The notes below the pieces were generated by a model. The model worked only from the letters and a program-made list of their open reading frames with translations. It made no database searches and was not told the origin of the DNA. DNA of 64,000 nt from an uncultured Sphingomonas sp. (GTDB taxonomy: Bacteria; Pseudomonadota; Alphaproteobacteria; Sphingomonadales; Sphingomonadaceae): the NCBI RefSeq assembly GCF_946478955.1, contig NZ_CAMLDL010000007.1:1-64000 (forward strand), in the 5' to 3' direction. Position numbers and translations under genes: made by a program. Every line of letters starts with the position of its first letter. Within the stretch, counting starts at the first letter, position 1. Positions 62,849 through 64,000 of this stretch are shown here, piece by piece.

Positions 62849-63970
62849 ATGGCCGACCATCAGGACATGGACATTCTTCGCAGCCTTGTTGGCCGTCGTT
62901 CACTTCTTCAGGGGCTTGGCGTCGCCGCGGTCGGGTTGACCTTTGGCGGTCTCGCGGCCTGTTCCAAGGAAGGCGGCAAACCCGCGGCCGGCGGAACGGG
63001 GGAGGAGCCCAAGCTCAATTTCTACAATTGGGATACCTATATTGGTGAAACGACGCTCGACGATTTCAAAGCCGCGAGCGGCATTGATGTGAATATGAGC
63101 CTGTTCGCGACCAATGACGAACTGTTCGCGAAGCTGCGTGCCGGCAACCCTGGTTTTGACGTCATCGTTCCATCGAACGATTTTGTGGAGCGATTGAGCG
63201 AGTCCAAACTCATTCAGCCGCTTGACCATGCGCTGATCCCCAACATGAAGAATATCGACCCGAGTTTCATTGACGTGGCTTATGACCCGGGCCGCAAGTG
63301 GTCGATGCCATACACCTGGCTGGTGCTCGGCATCGGCTATCGCAAGTCAAAGGTGAACGGCATCCCGGACAGCTGGAAATATCTCTATGATTCGGACCAG
63401 TATAAGGGCCGTATCGCCCTGCTTTCCGAAGCGGGCGATGTCATTCGCCTTGGCGCCAAATATCTTGGCTATTCGGTCAATGCGGTAACGCCGGAAATCA
63501 TCGATCAGGTGACGGCCATGCTGATCAAGCAAAAGCCGAACATCAAGACGTTCCACGAGGATAATGGGCAGGACCTGCTGCTATCCGGCGACGTTGATGT
63601 AGTGATGGAATATAATGGCGATATCGCTCAGATCATGAAGGAAGATCCGGACATCGATTTCCTGATCCCGAAGGAGGGCAGCCAGCTCAACTCCGACACG
63701 CTGTGTATTCCGACGGGCGCGCCGCACCCGAAGAACGCCCACGCCTTCATCAACTATATCCTCGACGCCAAGGTCGGGGCGGAGATCGCGTCGACCATCC
63801 TCTTCCCGACGCCAAATGCTGCGGCGAAGGCGCTGATGCCAAACGAATATAAAGATAATCCGGTCATCTTCCCGCCCGCCGATCAACTCGCGAAGTGCGA
63901 ATATGCGGCATATAATGCCACGCTCGCGCCGCTCTATGAGGAAGCCTTCACCAAGATCCGCGCTGCCTGA
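62849..63970 (+). CDS. Polyamine ABC transporter substrate-binding lipoprotein (PotD/PotF family)
   Basis: A 373-residue binding protein. The leader carries a twin-arginine-like GRRSLLQGLG and a lipobox GLAACSK, so it is probably a Tat-exported lipoprotein. The mature part has LNFYNWDTYIGETTLDDF, FDVIVPSNDFVERLSESKLIQPLDH and VVMEYNGDIAQIMKEDPDIDFLIPKEGSQLNSDTLCIP, typical of PotD/PotF, with acidic residues for polyamine contact. The start ATG has AGGGGAG before it. The permease and ATPase genes, if present, lie beyond the window. Confidence 0.92.
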   Translation: MADHQDMDILRSLVGRRSLLQGLGVAAVGLTFGGLAACSKEGGKPAAGGTGEEPKLNFYNWDTYIGETTLDDFKAASGIDVNMSLFATNDELFAKLRAGNPGFDVIVPSNDFVERLSESKLIQPLDHALIPNMKNIDPSFIDVAYDPGRKWSMPYTWLVLGIGYRKSKVNGIPDSWKYLYDSDQYKGRIALLSEAGDVIRLGAKYLGYSVNAVTPEIIDQVTAMLIKQKPNIKTFHEDNGQDLLLSGDVDVVMEYNGDIAQIMKEDPDIDFLIPKEGSQLNSDTLCIPTGAPHPKNAHAFINYILDAKVGAEIASTILFPTPNAAAKALMPNEYKDNPVIFPPADQLAKCEYAAYNATLAPLYEEAFTKIRAA

Positions 63971-64000
63971 TCTCGTTAGGGCTGGGGTCCGCTCAGGGGA

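Overview
The window reads as a chromosomal segment of a yellow-pigmented, aerobic or microaerobic alphaproteobacterium, most likely of the Sphingomonadaceae. Three things point there: a serine palmitoyltransferase/acyl-carrier-protein pair for sphingolipids, a carotenoid locus (crtZ, crtB, crtI, crtY), and a TorF-type porin with a cbb3 oxidase operon. The DNA is GC-rich and densely packed. Genes often overlap by an ATGA or GTGA, and several real starts are GTG or TTG. No phage, insertion sequence, CRISPR array or rRNA was seen.

Layout. 0-5.6 kb: tRNA-Thr, a hypothetical protein, an MscS-like channel, rarA, a PadR regulator and a glycosyltransferase. 5.6-11.2 kb: carotenoid genes, plus a sterol-desaturase-fold protein and a DUF2141 protein. 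11.2-24.4 kb: housekeeping genes (tRNA-Glu, wecB, a complex I accessory subunit, hrpB, purA, a DsbA-like protein, an esterase, serA-serC, an M23 peptidase, an erpA-like gene, xthA). 24.4-36.4 kb: a Coq7-like gene, then a block read here as a sphingolipid synthesis and export neighbourhood: a GNAT-like acyltransferase resembling bacterial ceramide synthase, a fatty acid desaturase, lptG-lptF, a lipid kinase, a Tam41-like nucleotidyltransferase, a hybrid histidine kinase, spt, acp and a CerR-like reductase. 36.4-41.3 kb: obgE, a TetR/hydrolase pair, rpmA-rplU, hspQ, tRNA-Ser. 41.5-52.8 kb: a low-oxygen module with an FNR-type regulator, hemN, ompW and the complete ccoNOQP-ccoGHIS operon; FNR-like boxes lie before ccoN and between hemN and ompW. 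52.8-64 kb: polyamine catabolism (three class III aminotransferases, two glutamine-synthetase-like ligases, a PuuB-like oxidase, a porin, a LysR regulator and a polyamine-binding lipoprotein).

How it fits together. The 25-36 kb block could make a ceramide (SPT, ACP, reductase, N-acyltransferase), phosphorylate or activate a lipid headgroup (kinase plus nucleotidyltransferase), and move a lipid to the outer membrane (LptFG). The cco/hemN/ompW genes look like one FNR regulon. The polyamine cluster appears to be controlled by its own LysR protein through a repeated CTATCG-N7-CGAT element seen at both ends of the cluster.

Most notable observations: the sphingolipid neighbourhood with its Tam41-like protein; the shared LysR-type operator; and two genes (wecB and the cerR-like gene) whose conserved N-termini have no ATG, GTG or TTG available, so they probably start at CTG or another rare codon. 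All functional calls come from reading sequence motifs and gene order; no database search was run.
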